DNA of 64,000 nucleotides, from NCBI GenBank assembly GCA_007922225.1, contig ML680086.1, forward strand, positions 5,846,997 to 5,910,996, in the 5' to 3' direction. Origin of the DNA: Emydura subglobosa (lineage: Eukaryota; Chordata; Testudines; Chelidae). Within the stretch, counting starts at the first letter, position 1; each line of letters starts with the position of its first letter. Positions 1 through 12,500 of this stretch are shown one piece after another. A program made the translations under genes and the position numbers. The notes under the pieces are model-generated. The model had not been told where the DNA came from. It made no database searches and saw only the letters and a list, made by a program, of their open reading frames with translations.

Positions 1-3000
1 GTAACTGAGGTTCACATTTGGAGGGTTATCTTTGTAACCATAATGGCTGGAAACTTTTGTACAGAATCTAAGCTTTTATTTTAAAGAGTTGGCGCTTGCC
101 TGGGGAAGCTTCCTACATGTTCTGGGCAAGAGGATTTTAAATCTTGCAGGAAATGGCTCCAAAGCTTGAAGAGGACAGAAATAAAACCCTCTTTTAGTGA
201 CAGCACTTGCCATTTGTTTACATAATAGGCCTTGAAGTCTTGATTAACTTCTAACAGGATGTACCTGCTGTTTGATGCTATATAGATGGGCCACCCTACA
301 GAAAAAAGTGACACAAACACCAGGGTAACCATCATTCTGGTAGTATACAGTACTAAAGAGTCAGCCTTGAGTTACACAATCTTCTGGAGCCTGTGCTTGG
401 CAGCACCTGGTACTTATTGCACAGGTTCCCAGGATTTGAAGAAAAATTACCGAAACTCCAAGTTGATTTTGTTGATCAATCCTTTTTCATTTTACTCCCA
501 TATATAAGAACCGGCTTTTCTGTGCAATATTCTTTCCAACCAATTTATTGTGCTACTATGCTGATTTGGGACAATCATGTGCTTCTCATCAGTTAAAAAT
601 GTCTTACCCAGATAACTAGCTCAAGAATTTCTTGCTGATTTTTTTTTCTTGGTGTCTTCCCAAGTATCTTCTGTTCATTGGACTCTCTGATACACAGCCC
701 TTTTTCCTTTTCCAAAGAATCTCTTGCATCTCTTGTCCAGTAAAACTTTTCATGGGCTGTGTGGAACCTTTCTTTAATCATGGTTTTATAATTGCCTAGC
801 ATTGCTGCAATAAATTCACTGACCTCTATTCTAATGGGATTGCGAATCTGTCTGCATTCTGGAGAGCAGCTGTCTACCGCACCTGGAGCGGGGCAAGGAG
901 AGTGCATGGATGATGCACAGATCAACTGATTGTTCACGGTTTAATGGGAGGCTCATGCCTAGTTAAGGACACTTTTGCAGATACATTCCTTGCTCTTTGA
1001 GGAGTGCAGCTGGTAAACTAGTTTGTCACCTGCTGCATCTAACAAGATAATATGGATAAGAAGTTAAAACTGCGATTGCTGACAAATTTTGTCAGAGATA
1101 TTAAACCTCATGCTTCAGGGTTGAAGCCAATCTGTGAGAGATCAGCGTGAGACTTCTCTGGGGGGCAGATTATCCCACATCTGCTATTGCAGGGTTTTTA
1201 CACCTTCCTCTGACGCAGCGATACTCCGACCTCAGGGTTCGGGAGCCAAATTAGGAATCAGCATTACCCAAAAGAGCCCCAGTTGTGTGAATTTTCTATA
1301 GTACTATATATTAATCCCACAGGTTTTAATATCATGTGCTGCAAAGATCCGCAGGAGACACATTAAAGAACCATTTGCTGCTCGAGAGCTACAGTCTGAA
1401 TATCACTGCTCTAAAGAATCTGGTGCTGACCGCTGTCAGAGACGGGACACTGAGGTGTAGCCCTTGCGTCTGATCCGGTCTGTCCGCTCCTATGCTTCTG
1501 TGTCACTGATTTATAATAATCTCTTTCTGCAACCTGTGGGTTAGAACTTGATCCCATGGCTTCCAGAATGGAGAAAAGTACAAATACGTATGTGCAATAC
1601 AGTTTGTGCTGGAGAATGGTGGGATCTGTTCTGTCAAAACAGCAAAGGAGCTGCTGGGATTAAAATCATGTACAACAGGAATACACTGCAGCTGCTGTCG
1701 ATAACCACACTTACATGTAGGCTTGACAGAATTTGACTTTTAGTTTTTATAATTATGGTGGGTAATATCCAGGTTTATTTTTAAGCATTTTTTAGATTAT
1801 CTATTTTAAATTTTCACATGGTGGGTCAAACAATTATTTAACAACAGTAGATAGACATTGAGAGTCAAAAAGTTGAAGCTGTGAAATTGTCAACATCACA
1901 TGTCAAATATGCAAAGTAAATATTCTTAAATCAGTTAATCATTACTGTTTTGACTAGTCCTTTGCGAGTCCGTTTGTATAAAGCCTAATTCAAAAACCTG
2001 AATCACTGGATTTAGACTGTCTAAGGAGCATTTTTTTATGTTGCCTATCTGTAAGAAGGAAATATTTTTGTTGGTTTGTGTATATGGTGAAATTGACATT
2101 TATCTGCACTTGCCTATAAAAACCAAATCCCTCCAAGCCTGCTTACTTATGGTGCCTTCCCACACTGTCCCCAGTGTAAGTCTCCCACATAGTCAGTTCA
2201 AATACTTTGGTCTCCACATTTGCAAAACTCTTGGCATTGGGGTGTCTCCTCACCAGAATATCTCAGCTTCCCTGGATTTCTGCATTCTTTCTTGCTTTAG
2301 TGATACGATAAATGTGATAAATGTGAACAATGGACAACTTAAGGATTTCAAGTCAATAAAGCAATACTTTAAGAATAGGATTCTGTGGAAGCTTGAGTCC
2401 ACCATTCTGGATCTTGTCTGTGAGAGATGGGGACACGTGGAACTCCTCAACCAAACTTGCAGGATGGTGCATTGCTGTAGGGCCTGGTGTATTTTTGATC
2501 ACTAAAGGAAATGGAAAATACCAGACTTCATTAATAACTTCTCAGAGTACCATTTAAAATATAGCTAGCTTGTGCTGTTTCCAACCCTTTATTGCTCCTG
2601 TACTTTTTGCCTGTTCATATGTAATTTTTTTGTATATGTAGGGTAACTACACGGTGTGCATACATAAGAGACACAAAGTTACTGCTTTTTCTCATGACTA
2701 TAAAAAGGTCTACTATAGTAATTATCCTTGTAATCTCTGCTGATGATACTTTTATATAGACTTTAGGATGAGTTTACTTAACGCTGGGACATCAGCAGTC
2801 ACATAGCTATGGCTGGCCAAGGTGTGAATTTCTGCAAAGCAGATTGAACTGCAGATGGGTAAATATATTGCACAGATAAAGAGGTTGTGCAATTCAGACA
2901 GGATTAGGACATTCCCTTTCTGAGGGAAAACCTAATCTCAAATTGAGTTTTTTGACAAGAAAATATTGCTATTCCATATTGTAACTTTGTGCTTTCTTGG

Positions 3001-6000
3001 CAAAGTGCAGGATGGAATTACAATGAGCTGAGCAGAGGCAGAGGAGGAATTTGCATGGCTGTCTCGGCAAGTTTCTTTTGTACTGTTGGTGACATTTACA
3101 ATGTCAGAGGGCAGCGTTCACCTTCTGCCTTGTTTGTTCATACTGGTCACAATCATGACTTTTCTCCAACAAGCAGTTACATTTCTCTTTTTCAGATCAG
3201 ACTTTTAGGTGCCAGAGGCTGCTCATCTGTAGTATTTTTTTTTCCTGTCCTAGCTTGTACCATGTGCTTGGTAAAACATTTGGTTTGTAACTCAAAATGC
3301 CTGTGCTATGGAGTGAGAATTCAAGTTGCCAGTAGTGTGTGTTGCTGCATTTCAGTTGTCGGAGTTTCTGCATGTCACTTGCTGAAATAGCTCAACAAAC
3401 TGATTTTTTTCTTCAGTTTCCTTGAGGTAAATTTGGAAATCGGTTCTGATGTAAAATCCGGAGCCCCAACAGTACAGCAGGTATCAAACAAACCCCATCT
3501 CTGCTTCTAAATGTATGTATTGTACTTATCATGATGGTGAATGCCTAGATCTTCTTTTTGGGGAACATCTCGTTCAAGGAGGTGGCTCTGCTGTTTTCTT
3601 GGTCAGTGTTTCACTGACACTGGTTGATAGCTCTAGCTAGCATAAATCACTGATGAAAGCAGCCTGTGCTTTCAGTGTTAAGAGTCTGAAAGTAAAGCAT
3701 TTACTAAATTGCTATCACTGCTGACTTTGTCCATCCCATAGAGTGGAATGACGATCAGCAAATAATGTACTGCCTTCATCCATAAATCCCAGCAGGTTCC
3801 TAAGGCATAAAGGCATTTGGAGTTCAATATTCTCTCTACGCTCAAACTCTCACCCAATGACTGGGGGGGGAGGGGGGGAATGCCTGCTCTGTGGTGGCTA
3901 GATATGTTTTTCTAAGTCATCAAATGCTGTTCCGCCTGTTTTCAGAATGAGATTGGATGCACATGACACAAGGAAATTCCACTGCGGACTGGGTTAAAGG
4001 CTTTATTCCCCATGTCTGAGGTGCTATGGGACATTACTATAGGCCAGCATCAAAATCAACTTCCTTGTCATACGGTAACTCTACTAAAGCCTGAATGGTG
4101 ATGGAGTTTGCTGCATCTAAAATGGGATGCTTATCAGCTCCGAAGGATGATAGTTCTTGTACCTAAAAGGTTTCATTCAGTGTTTTATGGTCTCTTTGCA
4201 AAGTTTTTACACAAGGAATTTACCAGTTTTGTGATACTTGGAAGAGCCCCAACCTCCTTTGTGGATTGGCATACATAGTCCATGCTCTGAGGATATTGGG
4301 TGAAATAGATGTGTAGAATGTTCGTTGTAATCTGAGACTCCCATCTGCCTGCTTGCTGCTTTTTTGCACCTTTTCTCTACAAATATTGTTTTTTAACATG
4401 CTAGGTTAGTGTTGGCAGTCTAAGGCAACCAAACCATGGCAGCTATTCTGAGATTCGAAGAATAATGAACAGAGCTGGACAACATTTTTCAACCAAACCT
4501 TTTTTGGCTGAAAAATTCAGATGCAGGTCGACCAAAACATTTCATGAATTTGCTGAATTGTTAAATATAAAATTTAAAAAAAATAGTTTAATTTTGACAC
4601 TTTCTAAAATAATTTTTTTTGACTTTTTGGTTCACAACTTTTTGTTTGGAATTTTATTTTAACGTTTTAAAAAAATAGAACCCAAATGAACATTTTGTTT
4701 TATTTAGAACAGAATATTTTATTCAACCTGAAAGTGTTTTTACTTTTTCAGTTTACCAATATTTTTTCCAATTTGGCCAGTAAACCAAAAAAATCCCTTA
4801 TTTTCATAGTGCTAATGAATAGTCTGTTGTGTTATCACCAGGGACAGCATTACATTATATTTTTTCATAACTTTGTCATCTAAAAATGCCATATTATATC
4901 TAGAGAGACACGATGGGTGAAGTGATTTCTTCCACTGGCCTACTGCTTTGGGACAAGCATTCAATCTCCACAGTGCTCTTTTTCAGGTCTTCTAACAGAT
5001 CTAGAGAGACAATTATCTGTATGAAATGGGAACTAGAAGCATCCTTCTTTCATAGGTGGTTGTGACATAGAGGCCCATTGGTGGTTCACTGCTCTGTCAG
5101 CAACTCCTATCAGACTTGACAAACTCACTACACCTAACTCATTGCGGTCATAGTGTTTATCTATAAAGAGTGTCTTGTACGGTATCAAATGAAAGCTAGT
5201 AATTTACTGGTTATTAATATCATTGTGAAAATGTATCTATTAACTCTGTTTGAAGAATTATGAATACTTACTGATATGCTTTAAAATTTGTAACCAAACA
5301 ATGGGAGAAACTGGTTTTCTTCCAGACAGGAGGGAAGATAGTTATCTCCCTGCCTCTAATGTAAATGAAGCATTGTGAAATCAACACATGGGGGACAGTG
5401 GAGCTGGTAATGTCTGTGAGCGTCCAGTGATGAGCTGTGTGCTGCAGAGGAACTCTCTTTCAGAAGGTTTGGGAACGAGGGTGTATCAAGTGTTACCTGC
5501 AAGGCTAAGAGGGCTGGCAGAATCTTAGGGAGTTTGACTGGCTGACTCGGGTTACAGGGAGCTGTCGCTCAGTTAACATCAACAAATCTCTTTTGCTAAG
5601 GCAGAGCAGGAACAAGGTCATCTATAGTTCTGGATGCCCCCAAGAAAGCATCACAATTGTAAACCTGCTCTGGGAATGAAATTCACTGGTTAAACAAGTT
5701 TAGGGACACAGTATTTTCTCTAAACTGTGCTTACAGCATATCAACCCAATTGGCGCAATATATGTTTTCTGTAGGGTGTAGTTACTATTAGGTTGACAGA
5801 GTAGTGTAACCTAAAGTTATGGGTGGTGGAGACATAAACTTCCCCCGGCCTCTATTTCTGTATCAGTCAACGGTGATTAACTGTTTATACGACTACCCAA
5901 CAGTTTGCAAGTATTTGTATTTAATTTAAGTGTTCTTCACCTGGTACTCTGTTTTTTGCCAGGTGAAATACAAAGGTGTAATTGGCAGAGTTTCCTTATG

Positions 6001-7253
6001 AGAGTGTTAATAGGGGTCTTGTCTTTAGAGAATGTAGGATTAACTGAGCCTCCCAACTCCTGGTGTGAAACTAAGGCAGTGCAAAACACTTGTCTTTTCT
6101 GCTTCATTAACTTGAGTATTTTGGCTGTTGCAGAGGTGTGCATTGTGTGAATTTGTAGTTAGTAACTGAGCTCCATCCGTTGGGGAGAGAATTTTCATGG
6201 TGGTTTCATCAGTGGTGTACAGGCAATCTACAATCCAGCTAAGTATGATACTTGCAGTGAATATTATTGCATAGCTCCCTAAACCGGATGAAATGATCCC
6301 ACCAGTCTAAACATTCACAAGACAAATCTATGAATACTGGAGCAGTGTCCATCTCCAGCTAAGTGAATTTTGTGCTATAGGAACAGCATGCAGTGCGGAG
6401 CAGTGATCAGTGTTTGGATTGGAAAGAACAAGTGTAATTTGCTTAAAAGCTCCTGGCAGTTTCTCAAGTCCTTGAAAGGTTGTAAGTAATGTGAAATGGC
6501 TCAGAATTTACTGCCTCGCTTTAATTAGACTGAATGGCCAAAAGGCAGCTTATTAATGCAGAGCTGAATCTGATACAGGAGGGTGGGAGCTGCCTGCTTC
6601 CTTTTTCTGTGTGTGGACTGTTATATTAAATCTTTGGAAAGTACTTGTATTCAGAGAGAAATCAGCACGGAACACACACAGATGCAAACTCATGAAAGGT
6701 CTTTATTGAATTAACACTAAAACCAGCCAGGATTGGCTGAGCTATCCCCTAATAGTCAGCTTGTTGTCATAGCAATAAAGTTAGAGTTCTGTTGCTACAG
6801 CAACCTAGGCAATTAGGCAAGACCTAAAATACACTGCATGGACAGTTTCCCTTTGCTGCTCATGGCTGTCAGTTGCATTTTAATACTAGTAAACTGCTAT
6901 TCATAAAGGCAATGCCAAGGACCTTTGCAGGGTATGGAAATCCTTTGTGGCTTAAAGGGCCCCGACCAAGACATTGGGGGAAAAAAAAATTCCTTAGCTA
7001 GGTTCCTGCCGTGGGGTTTTGTGTGGGTTTGGGAATGAAACTGTTCAGATCCAATTGCAGAACTGAAATCAAAATTTTTAAAATCAAATGTGCTTTTGTT
7101 AATATCTACAGATAACTCCTCAAGCAAAGTTGTGGTGGCCAGCAGCAGGAAAGGCCCATTAGAATTGCACTTAGTTTTCAGATGCATTGTGCGGCTTCTC
7201 CTTCAGACATTCATCTTGCTGGGCAAAATGGAATGGGCAGTGGGAATGGGGGG
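1..7253. other. Non-coding stretch, probably ACSS2 5' intron or flank
   Basis: No recognisable exon, RNA gene or promoter was seen. The longest open frames (2038-2505, 2989-3390 plus; 593-937 minus) match nothing I know and lack supporting splice or start context. It is moderately A/T-rich, with a homopolymer-rich block at 4465-4880 and a G-run at about 3861. Confidence 0.6.
4465..4880. repeat. A/T-rich block with many A and T runs
   Basis: Dense runs of T and A (TTTTTT, AAAAAAA) alternate with gaac/caacc words, unlike the flanks. This resembles A/T-rich dispersed transposon debris, but I cannot assign a family. Confidence 0.4.
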
Positions 7254-7454
7254 CAGTGTGGCCTAGCGGATAGCCCACTGGACTGGGACTCTGGAGACCT
7301 GATTCTAGTCTCATGTCTCCCATTGTCCTTCTGGGTGATCTTGGGCAAATCACTTCACCTCTGCCTCAGTTTCCCATTCTGTAAACTGGGGCGAATGATA
7401 CTGACCTTCTGTAAAGGCTTTGAGATCTGCTGATGAAGTGCACTGTAGAAGACC
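7254..7454 (+). repeat. MIR/CORE-type tRNA-derived SINE, near full length
   Basis: It starts with a tRNA-like head (gtggcctagcggatagc, A-box-like; gattctagtc near 7301, B-box-like). The conserved middle follows (ttgggcaaatcacttcacct, then tgcctcagtttccc) and then the tail (gtaaactgggg, taaaggctttgagat). This order is that of CORE-SINE/MIR elements found across amniotes. Confidence 0.8.
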
Positions 7455-8415
7455 AGTGTGTTCATATTGCTGTCTCTTCTCCTCTGCTTGTAATAATTTC
7501 ATATAAATTCGGAATTTTCCTCTCCCTGCCAATCGATCCAGTGTTGGGTGCCCTGTGGATTCTTGCCTTCAGGGCCATTAGAAATAGGGAGTGAAACACC
7601 AGGTAGTTTGGTTAACACTTTGTTAATGCACAGCATCATCATTGGCAGCAGTGCCCAGAAGAACAATGTTTGCGGGGCCAGTTTGTGCTTCCTCTGCAAC
7701 AGCAGAGTACCCAGAAGCTGCTGTGTGAGTATCTGACCTTGGTACAGTCCAGGGGGAGCTGGACCCTTGCCCTTCCTGTGTCTCTGCAGGCACTCTTTTT
7801 CTTTCCTACTGAGTGCAACCCTGTGCTTGTCTTCACCCCACTTCTGGACTGCACCCCCTGGTTACCGAACATATCATCACAACTGCTTCTCTTTGGTAGC
7901 CAGTGACTGGTATGAAATCTCAGTGACTCCGGACAGCTTCAAAACAGAGAAAGGTGCTAAAAATAATCAAAGCCTACAGACACGTTGGCTTAGCTAAATG
8001 TAACCTTTCCTCACCGTGGGCAGCGGGCTCCCCTCTCACCCAGGCCCCCCCACCTGACAGTCTGGCCCCAGCTCTGTGTGTCAGCTCACTGGCAGTCTTC
8101 TGAGCTGCTCAACGTGCAGCACAGAGGTGGGGTCAGCCAGACGCTGATGGGGATACTGTTAAAGGGACTGACACCTGTATTGTGATTGGGGTTAACTGTA
8201 CCCCTTATTTGCCTTCCTGCAACCCTACAGAGCCCACCAGCTCTGAGTTAACCTGTAGAGTTCCATAGAGCTGTCACCCACTCCAAATAATAGAGCTGCT
8301 ACATTCCTCATGCCTAGTCTGTATTACTGTGCAGCCAATGCTGGTGGCCCAGCAATGGCTCCTTGCTAGGAATCCAGCACCCTCCCTGTCCCAGCACTAT
8401 GGGCTGGGCTTCTCC
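7455..8415. other. Non-coding stretch
   Basis: No gene or clear repeat recognised. Short open frames on both strands look random. Confidence 0.5.
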
Positions 8416-8418
8416 TTA

Positions 8419-8692
8419 GGCAATGTCTACACTGACAGGCTTACTATCGCACCGCTGTGCTGGGGTAAGAGCGCTCGTGTAGCTGTGTTATGCTGGTGGG
8501 AGAGAGCTCTCCTGTTAGCATAATAAAACCAGTTAGGTAGCTATGTCAACAGGAGACTGTCTCACACCGACATAGTGCTGTGCACATGAGTACTTACGCC
8601 AGCAAAACTTATATCACTCAGGGGTGTGGGTTTTGTGCACTCCCCTGAGCGACAAAAGTTTTGCCGACATAAGTGCTAGTGTACACATGGCC
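8419..8692. mobile_element. PIF/Harbinger-like MITE with TTA target duplication
   Basis: The termini are inverted copies: GGCAATGTCTACACT at the left, and a right end whose reverse complement is GGCCATGTGTACACT (2 mismatches in 15). Both ends are flanked by TTA (8416-8418 and 8693-8695), the 3-bp target preferred by PIF/Harbinger transposases. At 274 bp with no open frame, it is a non-autonomous element. Confidence 0.75.
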
Positions 8693-9029
8693 TTAGGTTG
8701 CTGCCTCTGAACCTTACTAGTGGCATTCCCCTTATCTGTTGTGTCAGCCTCTGGCTAGTAAATGTAGTCCCCTGGGGTGTTTTGGATAAATTTTCCAAGG
8801 TCCCTTCCAACAAGACTCTGATGGGCTATGTTATGGGCCTGAACAGTCATGTTCTCCTAACCTCTTCGCTGAGCTTGAGTGTCAGTCTGAGCAGCACTGA
8901 GCTAGCAGGGCCAGTGGGCAAAGGGTTAAAATACCACACAGAGTTCCAGGCATCTAAAACGTAAGATCTGTTCAAATGCCTGTCAAAACTAAAACAGGCA
9001 GCCCAGCCTGTGTCGCTCCCCACCCACAT

Positions 9030-9052
9030 AACCAACCAACCAACCAACCAAC
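9030..9052. repeat. (ACCA)n microsatellite
   Basis: Six tandem ACCA-type units. Confidence 0.85.
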
Positions 9053-9381
9053 TAGCCATCCAAACCACCAAACAGAAGGAAATAAAGTTCCCTGCCATTA
9101 AGAAAGCCAGCCACCCCCACATTCCAGGGGGTTGCTAGGCCTTGTAGCTCTTTTTGGTGCTATATAAGGAGTGCTCTGGACCAGAAGGGGCAGTGAAATC
9201 CGAAGCTGAGGGCCTTTTGCAGAAAACACCCTGCTGCCAGCCCTCTACCCTTTTAAACCACAGAACTGACAGCTTGTGTGCCACAGGAGATCATTTCTCA
9301 ATGATGTGCTGGCTATGCCAAGGCTGCCTCCTTGCACAGACGCTTCTTGTGCAACCACGTTATTTTGGAAGTAATATCCTA

Positions 9382-9529
9382 GGGCCTGATCTACGCAGTG
9401 AAACGGCACCGATTTAACTAAAGTGGCTTCTTAAGGCCTGTTGTGCACGCAAACCTGCCCTGTTTAACTAAGAATATGGTTTAGAGACTCACTTAGTTAA
9501 ACTGCTGCAAGTCTGGTGTAGACAGGGCC
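9382..9529. mobile_element. Second short PIF/Harbinger-like MITE
   Basis: The left end is gggcctgatctacgc. The right end, reverse-complemented, is ggccctgtctacacc. These resemble the termini of the 8419 element and of the coding element at 40851-44593. At 148 bp it contains several 'agttaaac' and 'gtttaact' words. The flanking trinucleotides (cta, tga) do not match perfectly. Confidence 0.55.
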
Positions 9530-12500
9530 TGACTCTACCTCTTCGTTAAATTCATGCAGCTCCATTGTGTGGAAAGTCTTCAATGGGTTTGAGTGCCCAC
9601 ACAGAGGAATGGAGAGACTTGCAGTGGAGTTAGAACCAGTGTAGATAAATCAGTGCTATTTCGGGGTGTGGACCAGACTGAGCTTGCTGGTGTGCTGTTT
9701 GCTGCTCTGTTTGCACTAACCCCTTAGTCAATGCTTCTAAGAGCCACATCTGTACCGAACCCTCCCGGGCTCCCCTACATATTGTGATGTTCAAATTCAC
9801 TTCCGCTTCCCCCTGGATGGAAACCTCTTTGTTCATTTTCAAGAGGGAATAACATGTCAGACTGACTGCTGGGAGTGGGCAGAAACAAGGCCTCTTGGCA
9901 AAACTCCTAATGAAAAGTTCTCCCTCCCTTTGTCACTGTAAAATACAGAGCTTCTCAGATGCCTGCCTAAGTAGCTGGTGTGTATTGGGCTAGGGAGAGG
10001 CAGTAGATGTGGAACCTTGGCATTAGGTGAGGAGGGGAGAGAATCTCCCCCATTAGGAGGCAGCTCTTATTAGATCTTTTCCCTAATTAATTTTAGGCTT
10101 GTCCTCGAGCATAGTAGACAGGAATCCTCTACAGTAAATTTCATTCCTCTGTGCACTCGACCTATATGAGAGAGTTTCCACATCAGATGTGAGAGGCTGT
10201 CTCCCATGGCATATATTAAACATCCAGTTCAATCTGATCTATTTCTGGTCACTTTTTGCATGGCCTGTAGGGCTTGTATACCAGCTTGATGTTTTGTGCC
10301 AATCCACATTTTCTGTGGGACCAATTTTTAGGATTCACGCCACCCAGTCTCTTTTCTGCATCAATACTGAACAATCGGCCAACGTTTCTCTTTTCCACTT
10401 GCCAGGGAAAATCACCTTCTCCTTTTATCTATTGGTTGTTCATTTCATCATAATCTTTAATGATCCCTATTAATGCATTTTGCAGAGGATTTTAGCTGAA
10501 TGTTTCAGCTCATCTTAGGTTATGGTTAGTAGGAGTATGGGCCCATTAGAGGCACAACTCTTTGCCAAACTTTGGCATTACTGTTACATTGGCTCCTCCT
10601 GCATCTTCCATCTATCTAGGCTGGGGAACTGATGTCTGAAGCAGCTTCCTTTGGTATTTCAAGTTATTAAATTATAGCTCTGTGTAGTAGGTTGATAAAA
10701 ACCTTTCTGATCCCCTTGGCTGGATAACTGTCCCACAGAACTAGAATGGGTAGGGGTATGCCACAGTGCAGGGGCTATAACCTGGTCTTCAGCAGATGAA
10801 GGGTTAATTCCAGCTTCTCTCCTCTGCTTGTGCTGGTGCTCAGGGGAAGGGCTACTGGGAGAGAGCAGGGAGGACTGCCTGTACACCTCCAGGTCCTGGG
10901 CATTGCTAAGGATGGTTTACAAGTTACCACATTTTGACTTGATCATAAAATTTCTGTGGTGCCAACCAAACTTTTCTGAAGGTTCCTGTGACTGCGCTGC
11001 TGAGTCATGCCACAGGCTTGCTTGCCAAGAGGTGGCGGTCTGGTTTCCCATTTGAGCTTTCTGTTATGCAGTTGTGTACCTCCGGCCTCTTTCAGCATTT
11101 CCTGTCCAAAGGGTGCTTACTTCCCTCTTGCATTTAGAACTGGGTCACTTTTTCCCTCTTGTGCCTTAGGGAGTGCTTCTAGTCAGCTAAAGAGCCACTG
11201 GCAACACAATCAGAAAAGTGTGTCGTTTTCCCTCTCCCTCCCTGCTATCAGAGAGTTGTTTGTCTTGATTTTCCCAGCTAGTTCACACAGTGCATTTGAC
11301 AGCATTGGGTATATGAACAGAGTGGCTATTCCCCTGTAGAATTAGTCCATTTCTTGTGCTGTCACCCAGTGCAAGGGAGTGAAAAACACTCTACAAATCA
11401 TATCTTCCTGTATTTCAAAACTACATAGTTTGGCAGAGGGGCTAGATTTCAAGTTCGCAGCAGTGTCTAAACCCCATGGCTTTGAGGCTAACCTGTCATT
11501 TTAAACCCCAAGATTTTGTTCATCAGCTGCCCAGAATAACAGCCTCCATGGCTGCCCGGAGCATTCAGGCAAGATTTATTTTCACCTGTTGGCATGTTGG
11601 ATTTGTAATGCTAACAACACAACCTATGTGTGTCCAGCTTCATTACGCCTCCAGGGAATGGGCCTTCCCTCTCCCTCTTCCCCAGGTAGCTATTCCACGC
11701 ATACCCCTTCCCTGGGGTCCTTCCTTCTGCACACCTCCTGAAATTTCACCCTCCCCATTTAATGGGGTCTCCCTTGGAGCTCAGGTATGGGCTTTCCAGC
11801 CTCATGCAGGATGGAGAGGGGTGAGCAGGCAGATGGTCACAGAGCTGGCACTGCCTGGTCCTCTGCCTCTAGCTGGTTGGGGGGAAGGGAGTCAGGGATT
11901 CAGCCCTGCCCCCCATTTTCTTTCCTGCCACGTTTCTCTCCTCCTCATGCCATTGACCAAAGGGAGATTGGGGAGATGCTCTTGAAGGCTCAATCTGGCT
12001 GCTCTCCCCTTACACTGGCTCCCTGCTAGGCTCTGTCTGGGCCCCCAAACATGACTACATCTCAGGCCCTGCTGCACCTCCCAGGGGAGACTGAGTGTGC
12101 CACAGCCTGGCAGATCTCCCTGCCGGGAAACTGCTCCTCGGCTCAGCTTCATCTCCTTACCCCTCATCCTTCCCCCAGCCCAGCCTGACCAGCTCCTTGC
12201 TCGTTGGCACTTACATTGGTGACATCTCCCTCAGACCTGGTCCCTGCTGATAAAAGCTATGGCTTCTTGTGCTGTGTAAATGCTGAAGTGGCTGTGTTTG
12301 ACCATCATGCAAACAGGTTACATACACAGTAGCTTATAAGGGAATCTGTGAACGAGATATTGACCTTTATTTCTGTGACTCGTTTTGGGGCAGTTTCTTG
12401 GCTTCCCCTCTCTTGGTGCGAGCTGCAGGTGCTACATAAGGCAGCAGTCCCTGTACTCTTCTTCCCGCCCCACCTTTTCACGCACCCCAGGGGCCCCTCC

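Noticed and set aside
2038..2505. 155-codon plus-strand open frame
   Set aside because: No motif, no similarity I know, A/T-rich context.
6897..7187. Minus-strand frame with AKEFFFPPMSWSGPF, superficially like the ACSS2 N-terminal AKEFYW...GPF segment
   Set aside because: It is on the opposite strand to ACSS2, the rest of the frame does not match, and no splice sites fit. Judged coincidence.
11476..11985. 169-codon plus-strand open frame
   Set aside because: Pro/Ser/Leu-rich in a G/C-rich stretch, no recognisable domain, no start or splice support.
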